Shown here: positions 13,525 through 27,956 of the stretch, one piece after another
Layout of the letters: every line of letters begins with the position of its first letter
Numbering within the stretch: position 1 is the first letter of the stretch
NCBI GenBank assembly: GCA_036260075.1
Contig: DATAAM010000138.1
Location: 1 to 35,996, forward strand
Direction: 5' to 3'
Length of the DNA: 35,996 bases
From: DATAAM01 sp036260075
GTDB lineage: Bacteria; Actinomycetota; Acidimicrobiia; Acidimicrobiales; JAHWLA01
Made by a program: the position numbers and the translations under genes
The notes under the pieces: generated by a model
Databases searched by the model: none
Seen by the model: only the letters and a program-made list of their open reading frames with translations
What the model was told of the DNA's origin: nothing

Positions 13525-15837
13525 CTAACCCGCCATCGCCTTCGACGGGAGGCGTTCCAGCGCCTCGGAAGCGACCCGGGGTCGGCCGAGGTAGTAGCCC
13601 TGCACGCTGTTGCAGCCGAGCCGACGCACCTCGTCGAGCTGCTCGGCCGTCTCCACGCCCTCGGCCACCACGCCGAGGCCGAGGGCACGGGCGAGGCTGA
13701 CGATGGCCGTCACGATGGCTTGGTCCTCGGGATCGACGCCCAGGCCGTCGACGAACGAGCGGTCGATCTTCAGGACGTCCACGGGGAAGCGCTTGAGGTA
13801 GCTGAGCGACGAGTAGCCGGTGCCGAAGTCGTCGATCGAGATGCGCACGCCGAGCGCCCGCAGGGCCCGCAGGGTGTCGACGGTGGCCTCGGCCTCCTCC
13901 ATGAGCGCGCTTTCGGTGATCTCCAGCCACAGCCGATCGGGCGGGAGGGCGGAAGCGGCCAGCGCCTCCGACACCAGCGCCACGAGGTGCGGGTCGGCGA
14001 ACTGCCGGGCCGACAGGTTCACGCTCACCTGCAAGTGGTCGAGCTCCGGCCGGGCCGTCCGCCATGCCGCGAGCTGCTCGCACGCCGTCCTCAGCGCCCA
14101 CCGCCCCAAGGGCACGATGAGCCCCGTGTCCTCGGCGAGCGGCACGAACTCCGACGGCGGCACCAGACCTCGCTCGGGGTGCTGCCAACGCACGAGCGCC
14201 TCGAACGACAGCACGCGGCCCGTGGTCAGGCAGACCGTGGGCTGGTAGTGCAGCACCAGTGCGCCCTGTTGGATGGCGACCCGCAGGGCGTGCTCCGTCT
14301 CCAAGCGGTCGAGCATGCGCGTGCGCATGGCCTCGTCGAACACCTCGATGCGCGACCGTCCCCGCTCCTTGGCCCTGTACATGGCGACGTCGGCGTCGCG
14401 GAGCAGGTCCTCGGCCCGGGTCTCGGGACAGGCGATGGCAATGCCGATCGACGCCGTGATGATCGTCTCCCGGCCGTAGAGGTGGAGCGGTCGGGCGATG
14501 GCGTGGGCCATGCGCTCGCCGAGCCGAAGCAGGTCGGCTTCGTCCTCGAACTCCTCGCACACCACGACGAACTCGTCGCCGGCCAGCCGGCTGACCGTGT
14601 CTCCCGGCCGTACGGCCGACTGCAACCGCTCTGCGATCTGGATGAGGACCTCGTCGCCCACCGAGTGGCCCAGCGAGTCGTTGACCACCTTGAAGCGGTC
14701 GAGGTCGACGAACAGCACGGCCAGCCCCCGTGGGGTGCGCCGGGAGCGAGCCAGCGCGTGCGTCAGCCGGTCGATCACCAGGGTGCGGTTGGGCAGGCCC
14801 GTCAGCGCGTCGTGGGTGGCCTGGTGGACGGCCTCGCCGAACGCTCGCCGCATGGCCTCGAGCGCGCTGGCGTCGTTCAGCGCCAGGCTGGCGTGCTCGG
14901 CGAACGCGAGCAGCACCTCCTGCTCGGTCTCGGTGTAGCAACGGCCCGCCTTGCGGGTGCCGACGACGAGGCTGCCGACGACCGTGCCGTTGCGATGGAC
15001 GGGCGCGGCCATGGCCGCCTCCAGCCCGTCCGCCACGAGCTGCGGGAGGGCCAGGTCCGTCGTCTGGTAGTCGTCGGCGATCACGAGCCGCTGCTCCACC
15101 ACGCACCTGCCGCCGACGCCTTGGGTGACAGGGACGCAGCGCAGCTCGCTCAGCGTCTGCGGCGAGAGGCCGACGGAGGAGACCATCACCATCGTGTCGG
15201 GCCGCTCCTCGTCGATCAGCCGGAGCCCGACCACCTCGTCGCCCAGGAGCTCGGCGGCGCCCTGGGTGATGGCGTCGAGCACGCCGTCGATGGGCGCCCG
15301 ATGCGAGATCGAGCGCTGGATCTTGAAGAGCTGCTCGAGGAGGTGCTGGCGCTCCTGGAGGCCGGCGAGCAGGTGGGCGTTCTCGTCGGCCTGTGCCTCG
15401 CTCTCCTGGCGCAGCGCCCGCTCGCGGTCGACCACCCGCAGCATCTCGACGGTGAGGCCGAGGACGCGCGCCATGCCGCGCAGCAGGCCCGCCTCGGCCC
15501 GCTCGAAGGGCTCGCCCGAGCGGGCCAGCACGAGTGTGGCGGCGAGCGGCTCGTCGATCGGGATGCGGGCGACGACGCAGCGACCCACGCCGGGCACGTC
15601 GAGGTCGCCCTGGCTGCGGGCCACGCGGACCACGTCGTCGGTGGGCACCCGGCCCAGCGGGAAGCCGACGGCGACGACCACCTCGTCGCCCCGCACGAGC
15701 GCGGCGACCTCGGCCTCGACGGCCTCGGCCGCCCGTTCGAGCGCGCCGAGCAGCGCCGAGTGCTCGTCGGGGAAGGCGGAGACGACGGCGAGGAACTCGG
15801 CCAGCTGCTGGGCCGACCACGTGCCGAGGCCCGGCAT
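13525..15837 (-). CDS. GAF-GAF-GGDEF-EAL cyclic-di-GMP protein
   Basis: 770 residues. Two GAF-like sensor domains (~15-145 and ~175-325) are joined by a helical linker (ESEAQADENAHLLAGLQERQ), then GGDEF (~335-500) and EAL (~515-760). The cyclase signature is AGDEF (419-423) instead of GGDEF, a variant known to be active in other proteins, and an I-site RxxD (R410, D413) precedes it. EAL residues are intact: EAL 546-548, NLSARQ, ITES, IDDFGTGYSS, KIDRSF and EGVET. Cytosolic. ATG 15837 has AGGAGG 5 bases upstream. It follows the FIST gene by 13 bases and precedes a second GGDEF-EAL gene by 8, so all three should be one transcript. The two enzymes share ~40-50% of their catalytic halves by eye and probably arose by duplication with different sensor parts. 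Confidence 0.92.
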   Translation of the reverse strand: MPGLGTWSAQQLAEFLAVVSAFPDEHSALLGALERAAEAVEAEVAALVRGDEVVVAVGFPLGRVPTDDVVRVARSQGDLDVPGVGRCVVARIPIDEPLAATLVLARSGEPFERAEAGLLRGMARVLGLTVEMLRVVDRERALRQESEAQADENAHLLAGLQERQHLLEQLFKIQRSISHRAPIDGVLDAITQGAAELLGDEVVGLRLIDEERPDTMVMVSSVGLSPQTLSELRCVPVTQGVGGRCVVEQRLVIADDYQTTDLALPQLVADGLEAAMAAPVHRNGTVVGSLVVGTRKAGRCYTETEQEVLLAFAEHASLALNDASALEAMRRAFGEAVHQATHDALTGLPNRTLVIDRLTHALARSRRTPRGLAVLFVDLDRFKVVNDSLGHSVGDEVLIQIAERLQSAVRPGDTVSRLAGDEFVVVCEEFEDEADLLRLGERMAHAIARPLHLYGRETIITASIGIAIACPETRAEDLLRDADVAMYRAKERGRSRIEVFDEAMRTRMLDRLETEHALRVAIQQGALVLHYQPTVCLTTGRVLSFEALVRWQHPERGLVPPSEFVPLAEDTGLIVPLGRWALRTACEQLAAWRTARPELDHLQVSVNLSARQFADPHLVALVSEALAASALPPDRLWLEITESALMEEAEATVDTLRALRALGVRISIDDFGTGYSSLSYLKRFPVDVLKIDRSFVDGLGVDPEDQAIVTAIVSLARALGLGVVAEGVETAEQLDEVRRLGCNSVQGYYLGRPRVASEALERLPSKAMAG

Positions 15838-15850
15838 GCGTCCTCCTGCG

Positions 15851-17050
15851 CTAGCCCAAGGCCAGCACGACGAGCGTCTGGTTGTGGAACCCGCTCATGC
15901 CGTGCGTCCGGGCGATCTCGCCGTAGGTGTAGAACCCGGCCACCGGTGCCCCCCGCGCGTGCTCGGCGATGCGATCGACCTCCCGCTGGATGCCGGCGTC
16001 GCCGAGGACGCCGCGCCGGGCGATGCAGTCGAAGGCCAGCACGCCCAGCGGCTCGCTGGTCCCGAGGGCACCGAGCGCGTCCTCGCAGGCGGCGTCGGTG
16101 GCTGCGAGCACAGAGTCGTCGTCGCCCTCCATGAACCAGGCCAGCCCGCCTTGGGGCACCTGGGCGATGCAGACCAGGGAACGTTCCTCGAAGTCGGCCT
16201 CGGCCACGAAACGCACCTCCTCGCCGCTGCGGCGGCTGAGGCCGAGCGGGTGGGTCATGGCGAAGCGGGTGAACGCGCCCGGGTCTGTGCGCGCCTCCTG
16301 TGGGGCATCCAGCCGCTCGAGGTAGACGTCGAGGGCGGGCTGATCGTCGAGCGTGTACACCCGGCTGCTGTCGCTGCCGGTGACGAGCATGGGCTCGCCG
16401 ACGCGCCGCCAGCCGTGCCGCACGCCGATGCCCATGGGGGCGTCGGAGCCCACGGCGGCGGCCACCACGGCGTTCTCGAGCACGCGGTCGTCGTGGAACT
16501 GGAAGGTCCCCTTCATCTTGAGGTCGTCGCCCGCGCACCCGCCCACCAAGGGCACCTCGGCGCCGACCACGCTGTAGGCCCCCCGCACGATCTCCTGTTG
16601 GTCGCCGGCCAGCCCGTCGGTGAGCAGGAGCAATACCTTGAACGGCTTGTCGTCGATGCAGTCGATGCAGAAGGACGCCCGGGCGCTCGCCTCGCGAAGG
16701 TGGCGGGACGCGTTGTCGGCGCTGCCGGTGGCGATGCTGAACCCGCTGCCGCCGACGGCGGTGACCACCACGCCCGCGTCGCCCGGTCCCGTGCCAGAGA
16801 TCTCGCCCGCCGTGGAGCAGCCGATCAGCGGCACGCCGCCCGTGGTGTCGTTGACGCCCGCCAGCAGGCGGGGCAGGTCGTAGGAGTCGGAGCAGAAGAC
16901 GATCATGAGCTTGGCGTCGTCGCTCGCGAGCGCCTCCGCCGCTGCCGCGGCCCCGGCCTCGTAGGCGTCGGCGTCCGAGGAGCGGCCGACGCCGAGCCAG
17001 CGGTTGGCGTGCGCTCGGGCGGCCGCGGTCGTGGAGGCTGAGACGTTCAC
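15851..17050 (-). CDS. FIST N/C domain sensor protein
   Basis: 399 residues fitting the FIST domain pair. The N-terminal half has MIVFCSDSYDLPRLLAGVND, then PLIGCSTAGEI, and VPLVGGCAGDDLKMKGTFQF. The C-terminal half has RFAMTHPLGLSRRSGEEVRF, then VLAFDCIARRGVLGD, and PVAGFYTYGEIARTHGMSGF. FIST proteins are thought to bind small ligands (amino acids have been proposed) and to feed two-component or c-di-GMP systems. Having FIST as a separate first gene before two GGDEF-EAL enzymes suggests it reports a ligand to them. The GTG start has GAGGAG just 2 bases upstream, a tight spacing also seen at other genes here. No signal peptide, so the ligand would be sensed in the cytosol. Confidence 0.9.
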   Translation of the reverse strand: MNVSASTTAAARAHANRWLGVGRSSDADAYEAGAAAAAEALASDDAKLMIVFCSDSYDLPRLLAGVNDTTGGVPLIGCSTAGEISGTGPGDAGVVVTAVGGSGFSIATGSADNASRHLREASARASFCIDCIDDKPFKVLLLLTDGLAGDQQEIVRGAYSVVGAEVPLVGGCAGDDLKMKGTFQFHDDRVLENAVVAAAVGSDAPMGIGVRHGWRRVGEPMLVTGSDSSRVYTLDDQPALDVYLERLDAPQEARTDPGAFTRFAMTHPLGLSRRSGEEVRFVAEADFEERSLVCIAQVPQGGLAWFMEGDDDSVLAATDAACEDALGALGTSEPLGVLAFDCIARRGVLGDAGIQREVDRIAEHARGAPVAGFYTYGEIARTHGMSGFHNQTLVVLALG

Positions 17051-17130
17051 GGCTCCTCATCGGCACCTCGGGCGCCTGGAACAGCGTTGCAACCCGGCAA
17101 TTCCCACGGAGAGTGCTGGTTTGTCCGGTC

Positions 17131-17163
17131 TGACGCGGACCCGGAGGCGTTTCGGTCCGCTCA
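17131..17163. repeat. Inverted repeat upstream of the gltB promoter
   Basis: GCGGACC (17135-17141) and GGTCCGC (17154-17160) form a perfect 7-bp dyad, extended to 10 pairs with one bulged base (TGA/TCA at the outer ends). It lies ~45 bases before the gltB -10 box and ~80 before the FIST start, so it could be an operator for either gene. No T-tract follows. Confidence 0.3.
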
Positions 17164-17202
17164 GCGGCCCATTGCGCCTCCACGCGCGGCGCCGATCGCC
17201 TC

Positions 17203-17211
17203 TGGTACGAT
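17203..17211 (+). promoter_or_regulatory. Extended -10 promoter of gltBD
   Basis: TGG-TACGAT is an extended -10 element without a good -35. The predicted start at ~17218 leaves a 5' leader of ~74 bases before gltB, the longest leader inferred in the window. Confidence 0.5.
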
Positions 17212-17291
17212 CTCCCGAACTGCGGCAGGGCCAGCGTCGTCCCGGGCTCCGCAGCATCAGTACCGAGCCCAAACCGAGGACGTTGACGCGA

Positions 17292-21824
<4,533 letters not shown>

Positions 21825-21886
21825 CCGTTTTGGGATGCAAACTGCGCGCCATAGGCCGCGGATTCGGTGCCAGAAGGAGCAGGGCT

Positions 21887-23335
<1,449 letters not shown>

Positions 23336-23617
23336 ACCTCCCTTTTCGTCGAAAAGCACACCCCGAGGCCGCCGCACGGTCGCTTGTCGGCGGGCTCTTC
23401 ATGGCTTTGCACCAAGGCCCCGTCGTTCGTTCGTGACGCCGATTGCCGATGGGCGCAGGTCGTTTCCCGAAAACGCGAGAAAGGCACCGACACGTTTCCG
23501 ACGCCGGTGCGAAATGAGCGGGTGGGGGACGTGCGCTGCGGCGGGCACCGAGCACGTGCTCATGGCAAGCGGCGAACTGGGGGGGAGGCCGGGCGCACCG
23601 GCGTCGTCGAAGTCGAC
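23336..23617. other. Non-coding gap after gltD
   Basis: No convincing gene. It holds a 15-base palindrome, arms CTTTTCG and CGAAAAG (23342-23356), 7 bases after the gltD stop, and a perfect 12-base palindrome GAGCACGTGCTC (23550-23561) about 55 bases before the next start. Either could be a regulator site; neither looks like a strong terminator. Confidence 0.4.
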
Positions 23618-23941
23618 ATGAGCGAGACGAACGCATCGAACGACAGGCAGGCGGCGGGCCGGGCGAAATGGTTCCTCGTTCTCGCGCTGGCGTTCGTCGT
23701 GTTCGGCTCGGCGTCCGCGTTGGCAGCAGTGCTGGTGACCCGTGACACAACGACCGTGTGCGAGGACGTCGTCCCCGGCCGCCCGGTCTCGTCGTGCCTC
23801 ACCGGCGTTCCGAACACCACGGCCGTGGTCGCCTTCGGCCTGCTCGGCGGGACGGCAGGTGCCGTGGCCGCAGGCCTCCTCCTCTCCCGTCGGCGCCCGA
23901 GCGGCGAGCCCGACGACCCAGCAGGTCGGACGCCCCCGTGA
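23618..23941 (+). CDS. Small two-helix membrane protein, 107 aa
   Basis: After a polar N-terminus (MSETNASNDRQAAGRAKW) comes one membrane helix (FLVLALAFVVFGSASALAAVL), an external loop with two cysteines (VCEDVVPGRPVSSCLTG), a second helix (VVAFGLLGGTAGAVAAGLLL) and a basic, proline-rich tail. The two cysteines in the loop may form a disulfide. No family recognised. The start is the first ATG after which coding character begins; no clear ribosome site is visible, so the start is provisional. The following secreted-protein gene begins 29 bases later, so the three genes to 25094 may be one unit. Confidence 0.6.
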   Translation: MSETNASNDRQAAGRAKWFLVLALAFVVFGSASALAAVLVTRDTTTVCEDVVPGRPVSSCLTGVPNTTAVVAFGLLGGTAGAVAAGLLLSRRRPSGEPDDPAGRTPP

Positions 23942-23970
23942 CGCAACGGACAACGACCGAAAGGAACGGA

Positions 23971-24417
23971 ATGCGACGGTGGCATGGAAGACGATTGGCG
24001 CTGGTGGCGACGGCAGTCGCTGCGCCGATCGTCGTAGCGGCGTCCGTCGGCGCGGCGACGGGCAGTTCGAACGGCGGTGGCCTTGCGTGCCCGGCGGGCA
24101 CGAAGGCGATGGTCCAGCACGCGACGTACGACCGAACGCAGGACATCGAGGGCTTCGACTCCCCCGAGGAGGCAGTCGAGCACCTCGTCTCCACCGCCTA
24201 CCCCGGCATGGGGCGCGGGCAGTTCAGGAAGGTGGCGTCCGGCAACGGCGAGGCCAGGCTCGAGAGCGCGTCGGCGCGGTCGACCGTCGTCGAGCTCGAC
24301 CGACTGGTGCCGAACGCAACGATGACCGAGCTCGTCCCCACCGAGAACGGCACCGCGTGGGTGGTCGAGGAGTTCGAGATCTGCGAGTCGGATGCACGGA
24401 GGTGGGCAGCGCGATGA
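23971..24417 (+). CDS. Secreted protein coupled to the metalloprotease, 148 aa
   Basis: The product has a signal peptide (MRRWHGRRLALVATAVAAPI..., likely cleavage near ASVGAA) and a ~115-residue mature part with two cysteines (LACPAG and EICES), probably one disulfide joining its two ends. It has no membrane segment after the signal and no motif I recognise. ATG 23971 has AAGGA 6 bases upstream. Its stop overlaps the start of the metalloprotease gene (ATGA), so translation of the two is linked. That coupling, similar size and shared export suggest a partner of the protease such as an inhibitor, chaperone or substrate carrier, which is inference only. Confidence 0.7.
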   Translation: MRRWHGRRLALVATAVAAPIVVAASVGAATGSSNGGGLACPAGTKAMVQHATYDRTQDIEGFDSPEEAVEHLVSTAYPGMGRGQFRKVASGNGEARLESASARSTVVELDRLVPNATMTELVPTENGTAWVVEEFEICESDARRWAAR

Positions 24418-25094
24418 GACGGCTTTCCTCGGCATGGTCGGCGCCCGGCGCAGTCGTCGCCGCTGCGCTGCTGCTCCTCGCACCGTCGGTGGCCTATGCC
24501 CACCACCTGCCCACGTCCACCCAGATGTGGCAGCTCCACAGCACGATCACGATGCAGGTCACGCAGGGGTACCCGGGTGGGGACCACGTGAACCGACTCG
24601 ACAGCGCCCGCAACGAGTGGAACGCGGTCGGCACCACGCGCACGATCACCCGCGACGCCAACCGGATCGCCGACTTCAACCCGCTGGCGCAGTGCCCGCC
24701 GAACGTCGGCACGATGACGGTCCACTGGATCGAGACGAGCTCGCTCGGCTACCCGAACGCGCTCGGCCTCAGCAGCTACTGCTACTACATCCCGTCGGGA
24801 GGGCGGGCCAGCTCGTGGATGGTGTTCGACACGGACCAGGACTGGTACACGGGCACGGGCGACGCCAACGACGGGTTCCTCAACCTGTGCGTCAACGGCT
24901 GCCAGATCGACCTCTGGAGCATCATCAGCCACGAGCAGGGGCACGCCATGGGCTTCGGGCACTTCAGCGGCTCCGACTCCGTGTGCGGTGACAACAGCGG
25001 CGAGCACACCATGTGCCCGACGTACAAGGGCGGCACCGAGCGGTGGCGCACGTACGAGGCGCACGAGAAGGAGGCGTTCAACATCGCCTACTGA
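24414..25094 (+). CDS. Secreted matrixin-like zinc metalloprotease
   Basis: 226 residues with a signal peptide (MRRLSSAWSAPGAVVAAALL, cleavage after VAYA). The zinc site HEQGHAMGFGH (H173, E174, H177, H183) is the extended HExxHxxGxxH motif of metzincins, and M200 in EHTMCP supplies the Met-turn, as in matrixins (peptidase M10). It should be a small extracellular protease, without a propeptide long enough for a cysteine switch. Six cysteines suggest disulfides. It is coupled to the preceding secreted protein by an ATGA overlap; GGAGGT lies ~9 bases upstream. A strong hairpin terminates the unit. Specificity cannot be read from sequence. Confidence 0.85.
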   Translation: MRRLSSAWSAPGAVVAAALLLLAPSVAYAHHLPTSTQMWQLHSTITMQVTQGYPGGDHVNRLDSARNEWNAVGTTRTITRDANRIADFNPLAQCPPNVGTMTVHWIETSSLGYPNALGLSSYCYYIPSGGRASSWMVFDTDQDWYTGTGDANDGFLNLCVNGCQIDLWSIISHEQGHAMGFGHFSGSDSVCGDNSGEHTMCPTYKGGTERWRTYEAHEKEAFNIAY

Positions 25095-25100
25095 CCGCTT

Positions 25101-25140
25101 CCGCCCTGTTCTGCGCGCTCCGGTGTGCAGAACAGGGCGG
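25101..25140 (+). terminator. Strong hairpin terminator after the metalloprotease
   Basis: CCGCCCTGTTCTGC (25101-25114) pairs perfectly with GCAGAACAGGGCGG (25127-25140) around a 12-base loop, starting 6 bases after the stop. No T-run follows. Confidence 0.75.
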
Positions 25141-25161
25141 GAACGACCACGATGGGGCCGC

Positions 25162-25635
25162 ATGGGGGAACAGGTGGAGGTCTCCGTCCACGTCGACGCC
25201 ACGCCCGAGCAGGTGTACGAGCTGGTCGGCGACCTGCCCCGCATGGGCGAGTGGAGCCCGGAGTGCGTTCGCTGCACGTGGACCGACGGGGCGACCGCCG
25301 CCACGCCCGGCGCCCGGTTCAAGGGCCACAACCGCCGCGGCGTCCGGCGGTGGACGACGAAGGGCACCGTCGTCACCGCCCAGCCGGGGCGAGAGCTGAG
25401 CTTCGACGTCCACTCCGTCTTCGACCTGCCCGTGTCGCGTTGGACGTACCGCATCACGCCCCACCCCGAGGGCGGCTGCGACGTCACCGAGGCGTGGGAG
25501 GACCGGCGGGGCCGGGTGATGAAGCTCCTCGGCAACCTGGTGAGCGGAGTGTCGAACCGGGCCGAGCACAACACCGACGGCATGCGGCGCACGCTCGACC
25601 GCATCAAGGCCACCGCGGAGGGAGCACGCACGTGA
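25162..25635 (+). CDS. SRPBCC (polyketide cyclase/START-like) protein
   Basis: 157 residues of the SRPBCC fold: VEVSVHVDATPEQVYELVGD, LPRMGEWSPECVRCTW, ARFKGHNRRGVRRWTTKGTV, VSRWTYRITPHPEGGCDVTE and a long C-terminal helix. Members have a deep hydrophobic pocket and bind lipids or other apolar ligands; some act as cyclases. No catalytic residue can be singled out. Its stop overlaps the GTG start of the AidB-like gene (GTGA), so the two are made together and may share a fatty-acyl or stress-related ligand (inference). The ATG at 25162 gives the full fold. Confidence 0.85.
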   Translation: MGEQVEVSVHVDATPEQVYELVGDLPRMGEWSPECVRCTWTDGATAATPGARFKGHNRRGVRRWTTKGTVVTAQPGRELSFDVHSVFDLPVSRWTYRITPHPEGGCDVTEAWEDRRGRVMKLLGNLVSGVSNRAEHNTDGMRRTLDRIKATAEGART

Positions 25636-27260
25636 GCACGACGCACGAGGTCTTCAACCAGCCGCCGCCCTACGAGGGCCACAACGCGTACGCCGCCGAC
25701 GCCGCGCTGGTCGACGCCGTCCGACGGGAGGGGGCGGCATGGGCCGAGGAGGAGCTCACCGAGCTGGGCGCGCTGGCGGGCTCGCCCACAGCCATCCAGT
25801 GGGGGTTCCAGGCCAACGAGAACCCGCCGGTCCTCCACACCCACGACCGCTTCGGCAACCGCATCGACGAGGTGGCGTACCACCCCGCTTACCACGAGCT
25901 CATGCGCACGGCGGTCGCCTACGGGCTCCACGCGGCGCCGTGGGCCGACGCCCGCCCCGGCGCCCACGTGGCCCGCGCCGCCAAGATGATCGTGTGGTCG
26001 CAGGTGGACGCAGGCCACACGTGCCCGATCTCGATGACGTACTCGGTCCTGCCCGCCCTGCGCCGGCAGCCCGACGTGGCTGCCGAGTGGGAGCCCAAGC
26101 TGTTCTCTCGCACCTACGACCCCCGCCCGGCGCCGGTGGCCGAGAAGCAGGGTGCCGTCTTCGGCATGGCCATGACGGAGAAGCAGGGCGGCTCCGACGT
26201 GCGGGCCAACACCACGCGCGCCGAGCCCACGGGAACCCCCGGCGAGTACCTCCTCACCGGGCACAAGTGGTTCTGCTCGGCGCCGATGTCCGACGCCTTC
26301 CTCGTGCTGGCCCAGGCCCCGGGCGGGCTGAGCTGCTTCCTCCTCCCTCGCCGCCGGCCCGACGGCAGCCGCAACGCCATGCACATCCAGCGCCTGAAGG
26401 ACAAGCTCGGCGACCGCTCGAACGCCTCCAGCGAGGTCGAGTACGACCGAGCCTGGGCCCGCCTGGTGGGCGAGGAGGGCCAAGGCGTGCGCACGATCAT
26501 CGAGATGGTCAACCACACCCGGCTCGACTGCGTGCTGGGCGCCACCGCCACACACCGCCACGGCCTGGCCCAGGCGCTCCACCACGCCGCCCACCGGCAG
26601 GCCTTCGGCCGCACGCTCCTCGACCAGCCGCTCATGGCCAACGTGCTGGCCGACCTGGCCGTCGAGGCGGAGGCCGCCACCGTCACCGCCCTCCGCCTGG
26701 CCCGTGCCTACGACGCGGGCCCCGACGACGAGCACGAACGGCTGCTCAAGCGGCTGGCCACCCCCGTCGTGAAGTACTGGGTGTGCAAGCGGGCGCCGGT
26801 CCACGCCGCCGAGGCCCTCGAGTGCCTGGGCGGCAACGGCTACGTCGAGGCCTCCGGCCTGCCCCGCATCTTCCGGCAGAGCCCGCTCAACGGCATCTGG
26901 GAGGGCAGTGGCAACGTCATCTGCCTCGACGTGCTGCGGGCCATGGCGCGCAGCCCGGAGTCGGTCGACGCCTTCCTGGCCGAGGTCAAGGCGGCGGCCG
27001 GGGCCGAACCCCGGCTGGACGCGGCGGTGACGCAGATCGAGAAGGAGCTGTCCGACCTCGACGACATCGAGGCCCGGGCCCGGCGGGTGGTGGAGGCGAT
27101 GGCCCTGGCCTTCCAGGCCTCGCTGCTGGTGCGCCACGCCGACCCGGCCGTGGCCGACGCCTTCTGCGCCTCCCGCCTCGACGGCGACGCGGGCCGGGCG
27201 TTCGGCACCCTGCCACCGGGCGTGGACGCCCGCCGCATCGTCGCCCGAAGCCGGGGGTAG
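25632..27260 (+). CDS. aidB: AidB-like acyl-CoA dehydrogenase
   Basis: 542 residues, the size of Escherichia coli AidB (about 541). The opening (FNQPPPYEGHNAYAADAAL) is the AidB-type N-terminal extension absent from ordinary acyl-CoA dehydrogenases. FAD-site motifs follow: MAMTEKQGGSDVRANTT, GHKWFCSAPMSD, the arginine-containing AHRQAFGRTL and ECLGGNGYVEASGLPRIFRQ. NGIWEGSGNVICLD includes the Glu that is the usual catalytic base position. AidB is induced by alkylation stress, binds DNA weakly and has low isovaleryl-CoA dehydrogenase activity; its true substrate is unclear. GTG 25632 is coupled to the SRPBCC gene. Symbol given by similarity of layout. Confidence 0.9.
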   Translation: MSTTHEVFNQPPPYEGHNAYAADAALVDAVRREGAAWAEEELTELGALAGSPTAIQWGFQANENPPVLHTHDRFGNRIDEVAYHPAYHELMRTAVAYGLHAAPWADARPGAHVARAAKMIVWSQVDAGHTCPISMTYSVLPALRRQPDVAAEWEPKLFSRTYDPRPAPVAEKQGAVFGMAMTEKQGGSDVRANTTRAEPTGTPGEYLLTGHKWFCSAPMSDAFLVLAQAPGGLSCFLLPRRRPDGSRNAMHIQRLKDKLGDRSNASSEVEYDRAWARLVGEEGQGVRTIIEMVNHTRLDCVLGATATHRHGLAQALHHAAHRQAFGRTLLDQPLMANVLADLAVEAEAATVTALRLARAYDAGPDDEHERLLKRLATPVVKYWVCKRAPVHAAEALECLGGNGYVEASGLPRIFRQSPLNGIWEGSGNVICLDVLRAMARSPESVDAFLAEVKAAAGAEPRLDAAVTQIEKELSDLDDIEARARRVVEAMALAFQASLLVRHADPAVADAFCASRLDGDAGRAFGTLPPGVDARRIVARSRG

Positions 27261-27293
27261 GACGCTCGGGTCCACTCATGCGAGGAGGCACCC

Positions 27294-27713
27294 GTGGCTC
27301 AGACCCTGAAGGACCTGATGACGCCGAACCCGCTGGCGGTCACAGCGGGGACGACGATCCTCGAGGCCGCACAGCAGATGCGCGACCAAGGCATCGGCGA
27401 CGTGATCGTCACAGACGGCGGCACGGTGTGCGGGATCGTCACCGACCGCGACATCGTGGTCCGGGCGATCGCCGACGGCCGGGAGCCCACAACCACGACG
27501 GTGGGCGACATCTGCAGCCGTGACCTGGTGACGCTCGAGCCGACCGCCCAGGTGGAGGAAGCCGTCACGCTCATGCGCGAGCGGGCCCTGCGCCGGCTCC
27601 CGATCGTGGAGAACGGCAAGCCCGTCGGCATCGTGTCGATCGGCGACCTCGCCATCGAGCGCGACGAGCACTCTGCCCTGGCGGACATCAGCGCCGCCCC
27701 GCCCAACACGTAG
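27294..27713 (+). CDS. Two-CBS-domain protein
   Basis: 139 residues made almost entirely of two CBS domains (~5-62 and ~68-128): LMTPNPLAVTAGTTILEAAQ, GIGDVIVTDGGTVCGIVTDR, then CSRDLVTLEPTAQVEEAVTL and ALRRLPIVENGKPVGIVSIG. Such stand-alone pairs bind adenine nucleotides or other small ligands and sense energy or redox state through a partner that is not visible here. GTG 27294 has GGAGG 6 bases upstream, a proper ribosome site, unlike many neighbours. It follows aidB by 33 bases and may be read from the same transcript. A bidirectional hairpin lies downstream. Confidence 0.92.
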   Translation: MAQTLKDLMTPNPLAVTAGTTILEAAQQMRDQGIGDVIVTDGGTVCGIVTDRDIVVRAIADGREPTTTTVGDICSRDLVTLEPTAQVEEAVTLMRERALRRLPIVENGKPVGIVSIGDLAIERDEHSALADISAAPPNT

Positions 27714-27903
27714 CCCTCGGCGCCTCCGGCCCGGCCTGTCTCTCGGGTGATGCCGAGCGGTCGAGGCGGCCACGCCGGAGACGCCGGCCGATCGTCTCGG
27801 ACGGACGGCCCAGCACCTCCGAACGATTCTCTCTCGACGAGGCCTCCCCGCCGGCCGCCGAGGGCCGGATGCCCGGGACGACCGAGCATCCGCAATCGCA
27901 ACC

Positions 27904-27938
27904 CGACACGGGGCCGGCCGTGCACCGGCCCCGTGTCG
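27904..27938. terminator. Bidirectional hairpin terminator
   Basis: CGACACGGGGCCGG (27904-27917) pairs perfectly with CCGGCCCCGTGTCG (27925-27938) around a 7-base loop. It lies between the converging CBS gene (ends 27713) and the 92-aa gene (ends 27957), and can serve both. Confidence 0.75.
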
Positions 27939-27956
27939 CGTCCGGGGGGAACCGGA

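Noticed and set aside
11258..15820. Single 1520-codon GGDEF-EAL fusion on the minus strand
   Set aside because: The part before 13516 is out of frame with the real upstream enzyme (13525-15837), which has its own start and stop; only the last 752 codons are real.
23342..23356. CTTTTCG-T-CGAAAAG as the gltD terminator
   Set aside because: Arms are separated by one base, too tight for a hairpin loop; at most a protein-binding palindrome.
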